Numbered from the stretch's first letter, positions 8,415 through 17,917 are shown. The stretch is 64,000 nt of DNA from Neisseria perflava (GCF_019334725.1 NZ_CP079818.1:930001-994000), one strand, 5' to 3'. The notes: a model not told the origin generated them from the sequence alone. Made by a program: numbers and translations.

Positions 8415-10508
8415 TTAGCGTGGTTTGAGCCACTTCCATTGTTCTTGTATGGTTTCTTGCAGGGCTTTTTGTTTTTCTGCAGGTGTATTCATGCCATTGG
8501 TCAAGCGGCTGTAATCAAGGGTAATGGAAGGGTTTTGTACGGTTCCGCCGATTTTGAGGGGAATCGGTTTGTTTTTGGGTTGCAGTACATTGCTGATAAG
8601 CAGGTTTTCGGACAGCTTTTGGGTATTCAAATCGGTATAACCGCTGCTGACAACGTGCAGGCTGTCGGAAAACAGTTCGGTGTTGATGTGATGGCTGATG
8701 CCTTTCTCGATTTCGCTATTGAGGATGAAATGATGGAAAGGGGTTTTGAGGTTGCTGTTGTCGATTTTTTCCGAAGAGATGCCGTTTTTCAGAATGCTGT
8801 CCATATCGATGCCGTGCCATGCGCCGTTGGTAATATCGAGGAGCAGGCTGCCGTTTAGGGCTTGTATCATTTGGGCGCGGTCGTTGCCGGTGGTTTTAAT
8901 GTCGATAACGGCGTCGCCGCTGCCGCTGAAGCTGTGGAAACCGAACAGGTCTTGCAGCAGCGGCTGAATTTGTATGCCTTTTGCGTTTTGCTGAAGGTGG
9001 TAGGAAGCAGGTTGGGTCGCCGCAATACTCAGGCCGCCCTCGGTTTTGCCGCCATAAAGCCCGGCTTTGAAACGGTGCAGGGCGATATGTTCTTTATCGG
9101 CGGTGAGCAGGGATTCGATGTTTTCTAATTGCAGGCCGGCAGTTTGAATGCTGCCGATTTGGAGGTTGGCCTCAATGTCGGGCAACCAGGATTTGGCTAA
9201 CAGGGAAGGAAGATTCAGTGATGGCTGGGTTTTCAGGTCTTCCAAGTAAGGGGTCAGATTGAGTTTTTGTAAGGCGATACCGGCGTCAAGGTGCGGACGC
9301 GGTTGGGCATCGCGTTGGTATTTAAAGGCCAAGGCGAGGGCCTGTCTGTCAAATGCGCCTTTCAGACGGCCTTCCCATGTATTCAGGCTGAAGTTGGCCT
9401 GCCCTTCGAGTGTGCTGATGAAGCGTGGACGGGGAAGGCGGTTGATGGTGTCTTGCAGGGTGCTGAGGTGCAGTTTGGGTGCATCGATGCCTTTGCCTTT
9501 TTGCCAAACCAACGGGCTGGAAAAGGTAAAGTTGGTTTGGAGGCGGTCGTTTTTATGGCTGCCTTTGAGTTCAAAATTGGCGGCGGTCAAAACGGTTGCG
9601 TAGAGGTTGGCTTTGTCCAGTTTGAATGAGCCGTCCCATTGGTTGTTTTCGCTGCCGGCGGTCAATGCGCCGTTGAGTGTATTGAGGTGCAAATAGCCGT
9701 TTTTAAACTGCAAAAGGGGAGAACGTGCATTGATATGCAAGTTTTGATAGTCGCTTTCGGCTTGCAGGTTGAAGTCGCGGAAAAGGGCGGTTCGGTTTTG
9801 CCAATTAAGGCTGCCTGCGATTTGGGCATCCAGCTTGTTTTTGAGTAATACGGTTTGCAGGTTTAATTTGAGGGCGGGAACGCTCCAGCCGGCATCATCT
9901 TGTAGAAGATGGCCGGCACCTTGCCAACTGATGGGGTTGCCGATGTTTTGCAGTGTGCCGCTGATATCGAATGGACGGCCGTCTGAATCAGCTCTGCGCA
10001 GGGAAAATTGCAGATCGTTTAAGGCAATATCTTGCTCTTTATTGTGATAGCGGATGCTGCCGTTATTGATGATGATGCGGTTGAGCTGAAAACTTTCTTT
10101 TGACGATGGGTCTTGTTGCAGGCAGGCGGGCAGATGGTGTTTTGAGTCCAGTGTCAGTGTCGGGTTTAAAAGAATCCATTTCTCAAGTATGGGTGCATTC
10201 GACCATAGGCTGCTCCAGCCAAAGCCCATTTTGGATTCGGCGATGTTCAGCGTCGGTGTGTCAGGTTCGGAAGAGGAAAGGCTGAGGTCTTTTAAGATTA
10301 GCGTGGGACGCGGCAGCCATTTTCTGCCGATAGTGGCGTTGTATTTGATTTGGCAGCCATGGGCGGAAAAGTTTTTTTGTATGAATGCGTCGATGTTTTC
10401 TGTGTTGAATATGCGGAACATTAAGGCACTCAATACCGCCGCGAGGCATAAAAGCGCGGTAATGCCGAAAACCAGGGTTTTCAGCCAAAATTTTCCTGAG
10501 TGCAACAT
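8415..10508 (-). CDS. AsmA family outer-membrane biogenesis protein
   Basis: About 697 residues with one N-terminal membrane anchor (LVFGITALLCLAAVLSALMF) and a long periplasmic beta-rich region ending in an AsmA C-terminal domain. The layout is that of AsmA/TamB-like lipid-transfer bridge proteins, which are linked to phospholipid transport to the outer membrane. The ATG at 10506-10508 (MLHSGKFWLKTL) is preferred to an in-frame TTG 15 bp upstream. No partner gene is adjacent; rpsO upstream is an independent unit. Confidence 0.82.
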   Translation of the reverse strand: MLHSGKFWLKTLVFGITALLCLAAVLSALMFRIFNTENIDAFIQKNFSAHGCQIKYNATIGRKWLPRPTLILKDLSLSSSEPDTPTLNIAESKMGFGWSSLWSNAPILEKWILLNPTLTLDSKHHLPACLQQDPSSKESFQLNRIIINNGSIRYHNKEQDIALNDLQFSLRRADSDGRPFDISGTLQNIGNPISWQGAGHLLQDDAGWSVPALKLNLQTVLLKNKLDAQIAGSLNWQNRTALFRDFNLQAESDYQNLHINARSPLLQFKNGYLHLNTLNGALTAGSENNQWDGSFKLDKANLYATVLTAANFELKGSHKNDRLQTNFTFSSPLVWQKGKGIDAPKLHLSTLQDTINRLPRPRFISTLEGQANFSLNTWEGRLKGAFDRQALALAFKYQRDAQPRPHLDAGIALQKLNLTPYLEDLKTQPSLNLPSLLAKSWLPDIEANLQIGSIQTAGLQLENIESLLTADKEHIALHRFKAGLYGGKTEGGLSIAATQPASYHLQQNAKGIQIQPLLQDLFGFHSFSGSGDAVIDIKTTGNDRAQMIQALNGSLLLDITNGAWHGIDMDSILKNGISSEKIDNSNLKTPFHHFILNSEIEKGISHHINTELFSDSLHVVSSGYTDLNTQKLSENLLISNVLQPKNKPIPLKIGGTVQNPSITLDYSRLTNGMNTPAEKQKALQETIQEQWKWLKPR

Positions 10509-10644
10509 GGAATGAACAGACAATTCAGATTCTCGCTTTGATGGGAGCTTTAAGGAGTGATTGGGAGTTTAAGCCTTGCTGCTTAAGCGTGTGGAAGTAT
10601 AACACAGAGTGAGCCTGTGTTTCAGACGGCATGGGAATATGAAT

Positions 10645-10671
10645 AAAAACACCGCCTAAAGGCGGTGTTGA
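10645..10671 (-). terminator. Intrinsic terminator of rpsO
   Basis: Read on the minus strand, AACACCGCC and GGCGGTGTT form a stem around a 4-nt loop, followed by a run of T. It lies directly after the rpsO stop codon and is not DUS-based. Confidence 0.85.
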
Positions 10672-10684
10672 TTTTAAGCATAAA

Positions 10685-10954
10685 TTATTTACGCAGACCC
10701 AGGCGGGTAATCAGTGTACGGTAAGTATCAGGCTGAGTACGGCGCAGGTAAGACAGCAGGCGACGACGTTGGCTAACCATTTTCAACAGGCCGCGACGGC
10801 TGTGGTGGTCTTTAGGGTTGGCTTTGAAGTGAGGAGTCAGGTCGTTGATACGGAAAGTCAACAGAGCGACTTGTACTTCAGAAGAACCGGTATCGCCTTC
10901 TTTGCGTTGGAAATCTTTAACAATTTGTGCTTTTTGTTCTACGGTCAATGCCAT
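10685..10954 (-). CDS. rpsO: 30S ribosomal protein S15
   Basis: An 89-residue small-subunit protein, the standard S15 length, starting [15 protein letters not shown]. It contains the S15 signature around [20 protein letters not shown] and [19 protein letters not shown], which bind the central domain of 16S rRNA. The start is the ATG at 10952-10954 with GGAG 8 nt upstream; an in-frame upstream ATG at 11026 would add a non-conserved 24-residue extension. Transcribed alone, with its own GC-rich terminator. S15 commonly represses its own mRNA; the roughly 100-bp leader could hold such a site but I cannot identify the fold. Confidence 0.98.
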   Translation of the reverse strand: MALTVEQKAQIVKDFQRKEGDTGSSEVQVALLTFRINDLTPHFKANPKDHHSRRGLLKMVSQRRRLLSYLRRTQPDTYRTLITRLGLRK

Positions 10955-11104
10955 GATGGATAACTCCGAAAATAAAAGAACCTTTTCAGGTTCGGACAAG
11001 TTTGCCAAGCCAAACGACCTAAGCAAACTCCTAAGCGCCTTTTTATAAAGACGGGCGGATTATGCCACAATTTGTCTTTGTGCGCCACATCTTTTCAGAC
11101 GGCC

Positions 11105-11135
11105 AAAAAAAGCGGCGATACCTTTCAGTACCGCC
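11105..11135 (-). terminator. Intrinsic terminator after the NirV-like gene
   Basis: On the minus strand GGCGGTAC pairs with GTATCGCC (one G-T wobble) around a short loop and is followed by GC and seven T residues. Confidence 0.7.
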
Positions 11136-11164
11136 AAAGCTGCTTTGGTGATAAAAACTAAACT

Positions 11165-11920
11165 TTATTTGCTTGCGCAACGGAAGCCTAAGTTATTTAA
11201 AACATATTTGGACTGCAGGCTGGTGCGGATGCCGTAGCGCAGGAAGGCGGCGTAATTTGATGGATCGCTGGAACCTACGGATGCGCCACTGCAAAACATT
11301 TGCGTATCGGCATTGCCTGACGAGAGCAGGCTGCTGTTGAAGTCTTCAGTCCATTCCCAAATCAGGCCGTGCATATCGTATACGCCCCAGTAGTTGGGTT
11401 TGTTTTTACCGATGTCGCGCAGACCGTTGCGACCGCCGTCTGCATACCAATCCAAGATGGTGCGGTTATAGCCAGGCTCGGCAGAGCCGTCTTTTTGAGT
11501 GGCAGAAGCCAAGCCTGCAAATTCCCACTCGTCAATAGTCGGCAGGCGTTTACCTTTGGAAACACAGTAAGCATTCGCGGCGAACCATGAAACATTGGTT
11601 ACCGGATGTTTGAGTTCGCTGGCTTTAGGAGCAAAACTGTTGCTGCCGTTCTTTACCCAATGTTTCAGGTAAGCTTTTTCAGCATGTCTGGAACTGATTT
11701 TGCCTTTTTGCCATTGCGGATGCGTGTTCACAAATTCGGCAAACTCAGCATTAGTCACCGGATATTTGTCAAGCTGGAAGGGTTTGACTTTAATAAGGGA
11801 AGTTTCTTTTTTGAGATAGAGAGGACGGTAGCTGCCTCCTTCGATTTTTACCATTTCGGCAGCAAATGTATTGCCGCAGATTAAGGCACTGCCTAAGAGG
11901 AGGAGTTGTATGAGTTTCAT
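11165..11920 (-). CDS. Formylglycine-generating-enzyme-like (SUMF1) periplasmic protein, NirV-like
   Basis: A 251-residue exported protein: residues 1-20 form a signal peptide (MKLIQLLLLGSALICGNTFA) and the rest is a sulfatase-modifying-factor fold. Conserved stretches are FQLDKYPVTNAEFAEFV, HPVTNVSWFAANAYC, KRLPTIDEWEFA, GVYDMHGLIWEWTED and the C-terminal LGFRCASK. It lies downstream of and in the same direction as aniA. The NirV proteins linked to copper nitrite reductases in other bacteria belong to this family, so a role in AniA maturation or the electron supply is plausible but unproven. True formylglycine generation is unlikely without a sulfatase nearby. Confidence 0.85.
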   Translation of the reverse strand: MKLIQLLLLGSALICGNTFAAEMVKIEGGSYRPLYLKKETSLIKVKPFQLDKYPVTNAEFAEFVNTHPQWQKGKISSRHAEKAYLKHWVKNGSNSFAPKASELKHPVTNVSWFAANAYCVSKGKRLPTIDEWEFAGLASATQKDGSAEPGYNRTILDWYADGGRNGLRDIGKNKPNYWGVYDMHGLIWEWTEDFNSSLLSSGNADTQMFCSGASVGSSDPSNYAAFLRYGIRTSLQSKYVLNNLGFRCASK

Positions 11921-12036
11921 GGTACGCCCTTATTATCGATTGAAACAGAAAATTTATTTTTCAGATAGCCTAATCATAACAAGGCCGTCTGAAAAATCAA
12001 TCTGTCTGATTTGAACAGGAAGATTAATCGTGATGG

Positions 12037-12075
12037 AAGCCACTGCGGCTCTAAAGAGTAGGGCAGCAGTGGCTT
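12037..12075 (-). terminator. Candidate hairpin after aniA
   Basis: Perfect 10-bp arms AAGCCACTGC and GCAGTGGCTT with a 19-nt loop lie 22 bp past the aniA stop codon. There is no clear T run, so termination may be partial and allow readthrough into the NirV-like gene. Confidence 0.45.
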
Positions 12076-12096
12076 GGCGTATTAAAAACCGAGAGA

Positions 12097-13254
12097 TTAT
12101 TTAGCGGCTTCAGAAGCACCAGACGCAGCTGCTGGAGCAGAAGTGGCAGCACCGGCAGGTTGGTAAACGGTGTCGCTCAGTTTTTTGGTCATGATTTCAG
12201 GGTTTTCGTCACCCTCAACTTTCAATTGACCCAAAGCACCTTTGTTGAACGCACGGAAGATAGAGTGGTCAACCAAAGTGTAGCTGCCTGGAATATCGAC
12301 TTTGAATTCGATCATGGCGGCGCCACCGGCAGGAATCACAGTGCTTTGTACGTTTTCGTTAATCAGTTTACCACCTTCAACATATACTTTGTCGAAGATT
12401 TCGCCGATAACGTGGAAAGAAGATACCAAGTTAGGACCACCGTTACCAACGTACATACGAACAGTTTCACCAGCTTTAGCTTTCAGGGCATTGTCGCCGG
12501 CGATAGAGCCTACGTGACCGTTGAATACAACGTATTCAGGTTGTTCAGCAATCGCTTTATCCATATCGAAAGGTTGCAGGCCTTGAGCACCTTTTTTACC
12601 TTTAGTATAGAAGTCACCTTGTACGATGTAGAACTCTTTGTCCACTTTAGGCAGACCTTCTTTAGGTTCAACCAAGATCAAACCGTACATACCGTTGGCG
12701 ATGTGCATACCTACAGGAGCAACGGCACAGTGGTAGATGTACAAACCAGCTTGCAGTGCTTTGAAGCTGAAGGTAGAAGTGTGGCCAGGAGCAGTAAAGG
12801 TAGCTTCTGCACCACCACCTTGACCGGTTGCAGCGTGGAAGTCAACGTTATGAGGAACGGTAGAAGAAGGATTGTTAGAGAATTCTACTTCTACGGTATC
12901 GCCTTCGCGTACACGGATCATTTGACCTGGAACGTCGCCGTTGAATGTCCAGTAGTGGTATTCAACACCGTCTTCCATGGTCATGGTCTTTTCGACGGTT
13001 TCCATTTTAACGCGTACTTTAGCCGGATGGTCGCGATCAGTTGCAGGTGGAACTTCCGGAGCGTGAGTTACGATGGCATCGATTACAGGCAGTTCTGAAG
13101 AAGGAGTTTCTGCAGCAGCTTGTGAGTTGGAAGTAGCAGGAGCTTCAGCAGAAGCGGTAGCAGCTGGAGTTTCAGCAGGTTTAGCAGCTTGCTCGCCGCA
13201 TGCGGCCAGTGCAAATACAGAAGCGATAAGTGCGGCTAAGGTTTGGCGTTTCAT
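12097..13254 (-). CDS. aniA: Outer-membrane copper nitrite reductase AniA (NirK)
   Basis: A 385-residue lipoprotein (lipobox FALAACG, Cys 19) that reduces nitrite to nitric oxide at the outer membrane during oxygen-limited growth. Two cupredoxin domains follow: the first includes [11 protein letters not shown] and the type 1 copper cluster [13 protein letters not shown], the second ends with [13 protein letters not shown]. Alanine-, serine- and proline-rich stretches flank the core at residues 20-50 and the last 20 residues; similar low-complexity tails carry O-linked glycans in pathogenic Neisseria, which is only an inference here. Divergent from norB, with an FNR palindrome upstream at class II promoter spacing. 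Confidence 0.97.
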   Translation of the reverse strand: MKRQTLAALIASVFALAACGEQAAKPAETPAATASAEAPATSNSQAAAETPSSELPVIDAIVTHAPEVPPATDRDHPAKVRVKMETVEKTMTMEDGVEYHYWTFNGDVPGQMIRVREGDTVEVEFSNNPSSTVPHNVDFHAATGQGGGAEATFTAPGHTSTFSFKALQAGLYIYHCAVAPVGMHIANGMYGLILVEPKEGLPKVDKEFYIVQGDFYTKGKKGAQGLQPFDMDKAIAEQPEYVVFNGHVGSIAGDNALKAKAGETVRMYVGNGGPNLVSSFHVIGEIFDKVYVEGGKLINENVQSTVIPAGGAAMIEFKVDIPGSYTLVDHSIFRAFNKGALGQLKVEGDENPEIMTKKLSDTVYQPAGAATSAPAAASGASEAAK

Positions 13255-13319
13255 GTTTAAAGTTTCCTTATAGTAAGAAAAGTTAAGAATCCTGATAGGA
13301 TGGTTCGAAGTTTTGTATG

Positions 13320-13361
13320 ATTATGTAGGCGCTTGTTTGGTCATATTTTGATGTAAATCAA
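13320..13361 (-). promoter_or_regulatory. FNR-dependent aniA promoter
   Basis: TTGATGTAAATCAA at 13348-13361 is a perfect match to the FNR consensus TTGAT-N4-ATCAA. A minus-strand CATAAT (-10-like) at 13320-13325 lies 22 bp downstream of it, which places the FNR dyad at about -41.5, the class II activator position. Known Neisseria aniA promoters are FNR-activated and modulated by NarP and NsrR; I see no certain site for the last two on this side. Confidence 0.8.
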
Positions 13362-13581
13362 ATTGTTCAGGGAATATGAATCTTTTAATCCCTAAATACT
13401 CCTTTAGAAGTATAAAAAAATACATCGAAAAGTTTAATTTTGTGTGAAAATGTTAGCGAGAACTTAACACAAAATACGATAAAGGAGGGTCTGTATAAGA
13501 AAATGGGAATCAATATCATATAAGTTAATGGTTTTAAAGGAATATTATTGACAAAATATTTCTTTACTTATTAAACCGTGA

Positions 13582-13611
13582 TACAATCTTTAACATTCAT
13601 ATTTGATGAAT
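13582..13611 (+). promoter_or_regulatory. norB promoter with NsrR-like operator
   Basis: A TACAAT -10 hexamer at 13582-13587 is followed by the inverted repeat ATTCAT-N5-ATGAAT at 13595-13611, covering the expected transcription start. The motif resembles the NsrR consensus (ATGCAT-like half sites), and norB is NsrR-repressed in Neisseria, so nitric oxide would relieve repression. No good -35 is seen at normal spacing. The assignment to NsrR is inference. Confidence 0.6.
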
Positions 13612-13656
13612 TAATACCACCCAACCACTTTTTACCAAAATTAAGGAGTACTTAAA

Positions 13657-15912
13657 ATGGGACAGTACAAGAAGCTTTGGTACTTGCTGTTTGCCGTGCT
13701 GGCAGTATGCTTTACCATTCTTGGTTATATGGGTAGCGAAGTCTATAAAAAGGCTCCGCCATACCCTGAACAAGTCGTTTCTGCATCCGGCAAAGTCCTG
13801 ATGACCAAAGACGATATTTTGGCAGGTCAATCTGCATGGCAAACTACCGGCGGTATGGAAGTTGGCTCTGTATTGGGTCACGGTGCATACCAAGCTCCGG
13901 ACTGGACTGCCGACTGGCTGCACCGCGAGCTGGTTGCATGGTTGGATCTGACTGCGCAAGAAACTTACGGCAAAAAATTTGACGAAGTTTCTCCTGAAGA
14001 ACAAGCTGTTCTGAAAACCCGTTTGGCTGACGAATACCGCAACCAAAGCCGTGTTAAGGAAGATGGTTCTGTCGTTGTCAGCGAAACCCGCGTGAAAGCG
14101 ATCGAAAGCATCCTGCCTTACTACCACGGTGTGTACAGCGACGATCCTAAGTTCCAAACCACTCGCGAACACTTTGCAATGAAAAACAACACATTGCCAA
14201 GCCCAGAAGCGCGTGAAAAACTGTTCAACTTCTTCTTCTGGACTTCTTGGTCTGCTTCGACCAACCGTCCTGACGAAACTTTTACCTACACAAACAACTG
14301 GCCGCACGAGCCTTTGATCAACAACGTACCGACTACTGAAAACTATATGTGGTCTTTCACCAGCGTGGTATTGTTGCTGATGGGTATCGGCTTGCTGATG
14401 TGGGGTTACTCTTTCTTGACCAAACATGAAGAGGTTGAAGTACCTACTGAAGATCCTATCTCTAAAGTACAACTGACTCCTTCTCAAAAAGCGTTGGGCA
14501 AATATGTATTCCTGACTGTTGCGCTGTTTGTCGTACAAGTACTGTTGGGTGGTTTGACCGCTCACTATACTGTCGAAGGTCAAGGCTTCTACGGTATCGA
14601 TACCGCCTTGGGCTTTGAAATGGCCGACTGGTTCCCATATGCGCTGACCCGTACTTGGCACATCCAATCCGCTATTTTCTGGATTGCAACCGGCTTCCTG
14701 ACAGCAGGTCTGTTCTTGGCTCCGATTGTGAACGGCGGTAAAGATCCTAAATTCCAACGTGCCGGTGTGAACTTCCTGTACATCGCTCTGTTCATCGTAG
14801 TCGGCGGTTCTTACGCAGGTAACTTCTTTGCTTTGACTCACATCATTCCACCTGAGCTGAACTTCTGGTTCGGTCACCAAGGTTACGAATACTTGGATTT
14901 GGGTCGCTTCTGGCAACTTCTGCTGATGGTTGGCTTGCTGTTGTGGCTGTTCCTGATGCTGCGTTGCACCATCTCCGCCTTTAAAGAAAAAGGTACAGAC
15001 AAAAACCTGTTGGCTATCTTCGTAGCTTCTATGGTTGGTGTGGGTGTGTTCTACGCTCCTGGCCTGTTCTACGGTGAAAAATCTCCAATCGCTGTGATGG
15101 AATACTGGCGTTGGTGGGTGGTGCACCTGTGGGTAGAAGGCTTCTTCGAAGTGTTCGCTACTGCTGCCTTCGCATTCATTTTCTACAACATGGGCTTTGT
15201 CCGCCGTAGTACTGCTACTGCTTCTACTCTGGCCGCTGCCGCCATCTTCATGTTGGGCGGTATTCCAGGTACATTGCACCACTTGTACTTCTCCGGCTCT
15301 ACCTCTGCCTCTATGGCAATCGGTGCATGTTTCTCCGCTTTGGAAGTTGTACCTTTGATTCTGCTGGGCCGTGAAGCTTACGAACACTGGTCTTACCAAC
15401 ACCTGTCCGACTGGGCGAAACGTCTGCGTTGGCCTTTGATGTGCTTCGTAGCAGTTGCCTTCTGGAACATGATCGGTGCCGGCGTATTCGGCTTCCTGAT
15501 TAACCCACCGATTTCCCTGTTCTACATCCAAGGTCTGAACACTACTGCAGTTCACGCTCACGCGGCTCTGTTCGGTGTGTACGGTTTCTTGGCTCTGGGC
15601 TTCGTATTGCTGGTTGCACGCTACCTGAAACCTAATGCTCAATTTGACGACAAACTGATGACTTGGGGCTTCTGGCTGCTGAATGGCGGCCTGGTGGGTA
15701 TGATTGCTATCAGCCTGTTGCCGGTCGGCGTGATTCAAGCTTACGCTTCTATCACTCATGGTCTGTGGTATGCACGTAGCGAAGAATTCCTGCAAATGGA
15801 AATTCTGGATACCCTGCGTTGGGTTCGTACCGCTGCTGACTTGATCTTCATCGGTGGTGCTGTCTGCGTTGCTATCCAAGCTACCAAAATCGTATTCAGC
15901 CGCGATAAATAA
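13657..15912 (+). CDS. norB: Quinol-dependent nitric oxide reductase NorB
   Basis: A 751-residue single-subunit quinol:NO reductase (qNOR). An N-terminal membrane helix and a periplasmic cytochrome-c-like domain lacking CxxCH (about residues 40-220) precede a 12-13 helix heme-copper-oxidase-like core. Core segments include LTRTWHIQSAIFWIATGF, EYWRWWVVHLWVEGFFEVFA, GIPGTLHHLYFSG and NTTAVHAHAALFGVYGFLAL, which supply the His ligands for the hemes and non-heme iron. It detoxifies and respires the NO produced by AniA. Starts at ATG with AAGGAG upstream. A 760-codon open frame on the opposite strand is a shadow. Confidence 0.98.
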   Translation: MGQYKKLWYLLFAVLAVCFTILGYMGSEVYKKAPPYPEQVVSASGKVLMTKDDILAGQSAWQTTGGMEVGSVLGHGAYQAPDWTADWLHRELVAWLDLTAQETYGKKFDEVSPEEQAVLKTRLADEYRNQSRVKEDGSVVVSETRVKAIESILPYYHGVYSDDPKFQTTREHFAMKNNTLPSPEAREKLFNFFFWTSWSASTNRPDETFTYTNNWPHEPLINNVPTTENYMWSFTSVVLLLMGIGLLMWGYSFLTKHEEVEVPTEDPISKVQLTPSQKALGKYVFLTVALFVVQVLLGGLTAHYTVEGQGFYGIDTALGFEMADWFPYALTRTWHIQSAIFWIATGFLTAGLFLAPIVNGGKDPKFQRAGVNFLYIALFIVVGGSYAGNFFALTHIIPPELNFWFGHQGYEYLDLGRFWQLLLMVGLLLWLFLMLRCTISAFKEKGTDKNLLAIFVASMVGVGVFYAPGLFYGEKSPIAVMEYWRWWVVHLWVEGFFEVFATAAFAFIFYNMGFVRRSTATASTLAAAAIFMLGGIPGTLHHLYFSGSTSASMAIGACFSALEVVPLILLGREAYEHWSYQHLSDWAKRLRWPLMCFVAVAFWNMIGAGVFGFLINPPISLFYIQGLNTTAVHAHAALFGVYGFLALGFVLLVARYLKPNAQFDDKLMTWGFWLLNGGLVGMIAISLLPVGVIQAYASITHGLWYARSEEFLQMEILDTLRWVRTAADLIFIGGAVCVAIQATKIVFSRDK

Positions 15913-15931
15913 TCTTAAGCTGAATTAAATC

Positions 15932-15964
15932 AAAGGCCGTCTGAAAAGTTTTCAGACGGCCTTT
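15932..15964 (+). terminator. DUS-pair terminator of norB
   Basis: AAAGGCCGTCTGAAAA and TTTTCAGACGGCCTTT arms are nearly contiguous and end in a short T run. Confidence 0.8.
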
Positions 15965-16007
15965 CTGTTATAATTTCAATATTCTTAAATCGACAAGACA
16001 AAACATT

Positions 16008-16907
16008 ATGTTCAACCAAGCTGCTCAAGAGCTGACCACTGTTCGCGATTTATTGCGTTTTGCTGTCAGCCGTTTTAATGATGCCGGACTGTTTTTCGGA
16101 CACGGGAGTGATAATGCCCATGACGAGGCAGCCTATCTGATTTTGCACACTTTGAACCTGCCTTTGGATATGTTGGAGCCTTATTTGGATGCCAAATTGT
16201 TGCAAAGTGAGAAGGAGGAAGTGTTGTCCATTATCGAGCGCCGCGCAGTTGAGCATATTCCTGCTGCGTATCTGACGCATCAGGCATGGCAGGGCGAGTT
16301 TGATTTTTATGTCGATGAGCGCGTTATCGTGCCTCGTTCTTTCATTTACGAATTGCTTGGTGACGGTATCCGTCCTTGGATTGAACACGATGAATTGGTG
16401 CATCGAGCTTTGGATTTGTGTACCGGTAGCGGTTGTTTAGCCATTCAAATGGCGCACCACTATCCCGACGCACAAATCGATGCCGTTGATTTGAGCTTGG
16501 ATGCGTTGGAAGTGGCCGCCATCAATATCGAAGATTATGGCTTGGAAGACCGTATCAGCTTGGTGCATACTGATTTGTTTGAAGGTTTGGATGAAACCTA
16601 CGACTTAATTGTTTCCAATCCGCCTTATGTTGATGCAGAATCTGTGGAAGCGTTGCCTGATGAATACCTACATGAGCCGGAATTGGCTTTGGGTAGTGGA
16701 GAAGATGGTTTGGATGCTACACGCCAAATCATTTTGCAGGCTGCGAAATATTTGAATCCGAAAGGTGTATTGCTGGTTGAAATCGGTCATAACCGTGAAG
16801 TATTGGAAGCAGCTTATCCGGAATTGCCGTTTACTTGGTTGGAAACCAGCGGTGGTGATGGGTTTGTATTCCTGTTGACCCGCGAGCAATTACTGGGTGA
16901 AGAATAG
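16008..16907 (+). CDS. prmB: Ribosomal protein L3 N5-glutamine methyltransferase
   Basis: A 299-residue class I SAM methyltransferase that modifies a glutamine of ribosomal protein L3. The SAM-binding stretch LDLCTGSGCLAI is at residues 136-147, and the NPPY motif that binds the amide side chain is at 204-207. ESVEALPDEYLHEPELAL and GEDGLDATRQI follow, matching PrmB rather than PrmC. Starts at the ATG giving MFNQAAQELTTV. Monocistronic between two DUS-pair hairpins. Confidence 0.93.
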   Translation: MFNQAAQELTTVRDLLRFAVSRFNDAGLFFGHGSDNAHDEAAYLILHTLNLPLDMLEPYLDAKLLQSEKEEVLSIIERRAVEHIPAAYLTHQAWQGEFDFYVDERVIVPRSFIYELLGDGIRPWIEHDELVHRALDLCTGSGCLAIQMAHHYPDAQIDAVDLSLDALEVAAINIEDYGLEDRISLVHTDLFEGLDETYDLIVSNPPYVDAESVEALPDEYLHEPELALGSGEDGLDATRQIILQAAKYLNPKGVLLVEIGHNREVLEAAYPELPFTWLETSGGDGFVFLLTREQLLGEE

Positions 16908-16928
16908 TTTATTTTGATATAAATAAAA

Positions 16929-16965
16929 CAAAGGCCGTCTGAAAAAAAGTTTCAGACGGCCTTTG
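16929..16965 (+). terminator. DUS-pair terminator of prmB
   Basis: AAAGGCCGTCTGAAA and TTTCAGACGGCCTTT arms with a short A-rich loop lie 22 bp past the prmB stop codon. Confidence 0.8.
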
Positions 16966-17134
16966 TTTTATAAAATTTTTAATATTTTAAGAAAATACAA
17001 ATTCCTATGGTATGGCGAATATGAAATCCAAGCAGGCTTTGAAACTATGGCTTATAATATTTGCCATAGTTTCTAATGTCAGTGAATTTTTATTACTGAC
17101 TTTTTGTAGAACATATACTGCCAAACTCCATATT

Positions 17135-17872
17135 ATGAATAATTATTTAAAATCAGGCCTGTTGGCTGCTGCCTTGTTCAGTATGCCCGTTGCCGCCCTT
17201 GCCCAGCAACATACCGTTTATTTCAATCAAAACGGTAAACTGACGGCGACCATGCCTTCGGTTGCTTATGTCCGCCAATACAAGATTGAGGCAGGCAAGG
17301 CGCAGGTGCAGGATTTTTACTATCCATCGATGAAAAAATATTCTGATCCTTATGAAGTACCTGCCGGTCAGATTAAGGTTTTTGTGCCGGCGTTGGATAA
17401 CGGTACGCTAACCCTGTGGCATTTCAACGGTCAGAAAAAGATGGTTGGCAGCTATCGCAACGGAAAACCGCATGGCGAATGGGTCAACTGGTATCCAAAC
17501 GGCAAAAAATCTGCGGTGATGCCTTATCAAAATGGCCTGAGTGAGGGTGTGGGTTCCCGCTATTACCGAAATGGTGTGAAAGAAAGCGAAATTCAGTTTA
17601 AGCACGATAAAGCCAATGGCCATTGGAAACAATGGTATTCAGACGGCAGCCCGAAAACCGAAATGATGATGAGCAATGACAAACCGACGGAGATTATTAG
17701 TTGGGATGAAAATGGCCGCATCGTGTCTGAATTGAGTATTCGCAACGGTAAACGCAGCGGCATTATTTTGGATTGGTATGATGATGGTGCGAAGAAATCT
17801 GAGCTGGTTTATAAAGACGACCAGTTGGTGAAAAAAACTTTTTGGGATACAGACGGATACGTTCTCGAATGA
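17135..17872 (+). CDS. Exported YwqK/MORN-repeat-like protein
   Basis: A 245-residue protein. A signal peptide of about 24 residues (MNNYLKSGLLAAALFSMPVAALA) is followed by at least five MORN-like repeats of the YwqK type, such as GSYRNGKPHGEWVNWYPNG, FKHDKANGHWKQWYSDG and RNGKRSGIILDWYDDG. Such repeats often serve as membrane-proximal or lipid-contact scaffolds; annotation as an antitoxin in databases is by name only, and no toxin partner is nearby. The internal ATG at 17135 is chosen because it begins a proper signal peptide; the in-frame ATG at 17012 would add 41 unlikely residues. Confidence 0.75.
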   Translation: MNNYLKSGLLAAALFSMPVAALAQQHTVYFNQNGKLTATMPSVAYVRQYKIEAGKAQVQDFYYPSMKKYSDPYEVPAGQIKVFVPALDNGTLTLWHFNGQKKMVGSYRNGKPHGEWVNWYPNGKKSAVMPYQNGLSEGVGSRYYRNGVKESEIQFKHDKANGHWKQWYSDGSPKTEMMMSNDKPTEIISWDENGRIVSELSIRNGKRSGIILDWYDDGAKKSELVYKDDQLVKKTFWDTDGYVLE

Positions 17873-17882
17873 TTTTGACAAT

Positions 17883-17917
17883 AAAAAACCGCAGGCTGAT
17901 TAGCTTGCGGTTTTTTT
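17883..17917. terminator. Bidirectional intrinsic terminator
   Basis: CCGCAGGCT and AGCTTGCGG form the stem, flanked by A6 on the left and T7 on the right, between the convergent YwqK-like gene and apt. Confidence 0.85.

Noticed and set aside
12160..13098. A 312-codon plus-strand frame
   Set aside because: Antisense shadow of aniA; the aniA copper motifs on the other strand are unmistakable.
13597..15879. A 760-codon open frame on the minus strand
   Set aside because: It is the antisense shadow of norB. It has no recognisable domain and no ribosome binding site; its His/Gln-rich composition comes from the reverse complement of membrane-protein codons.
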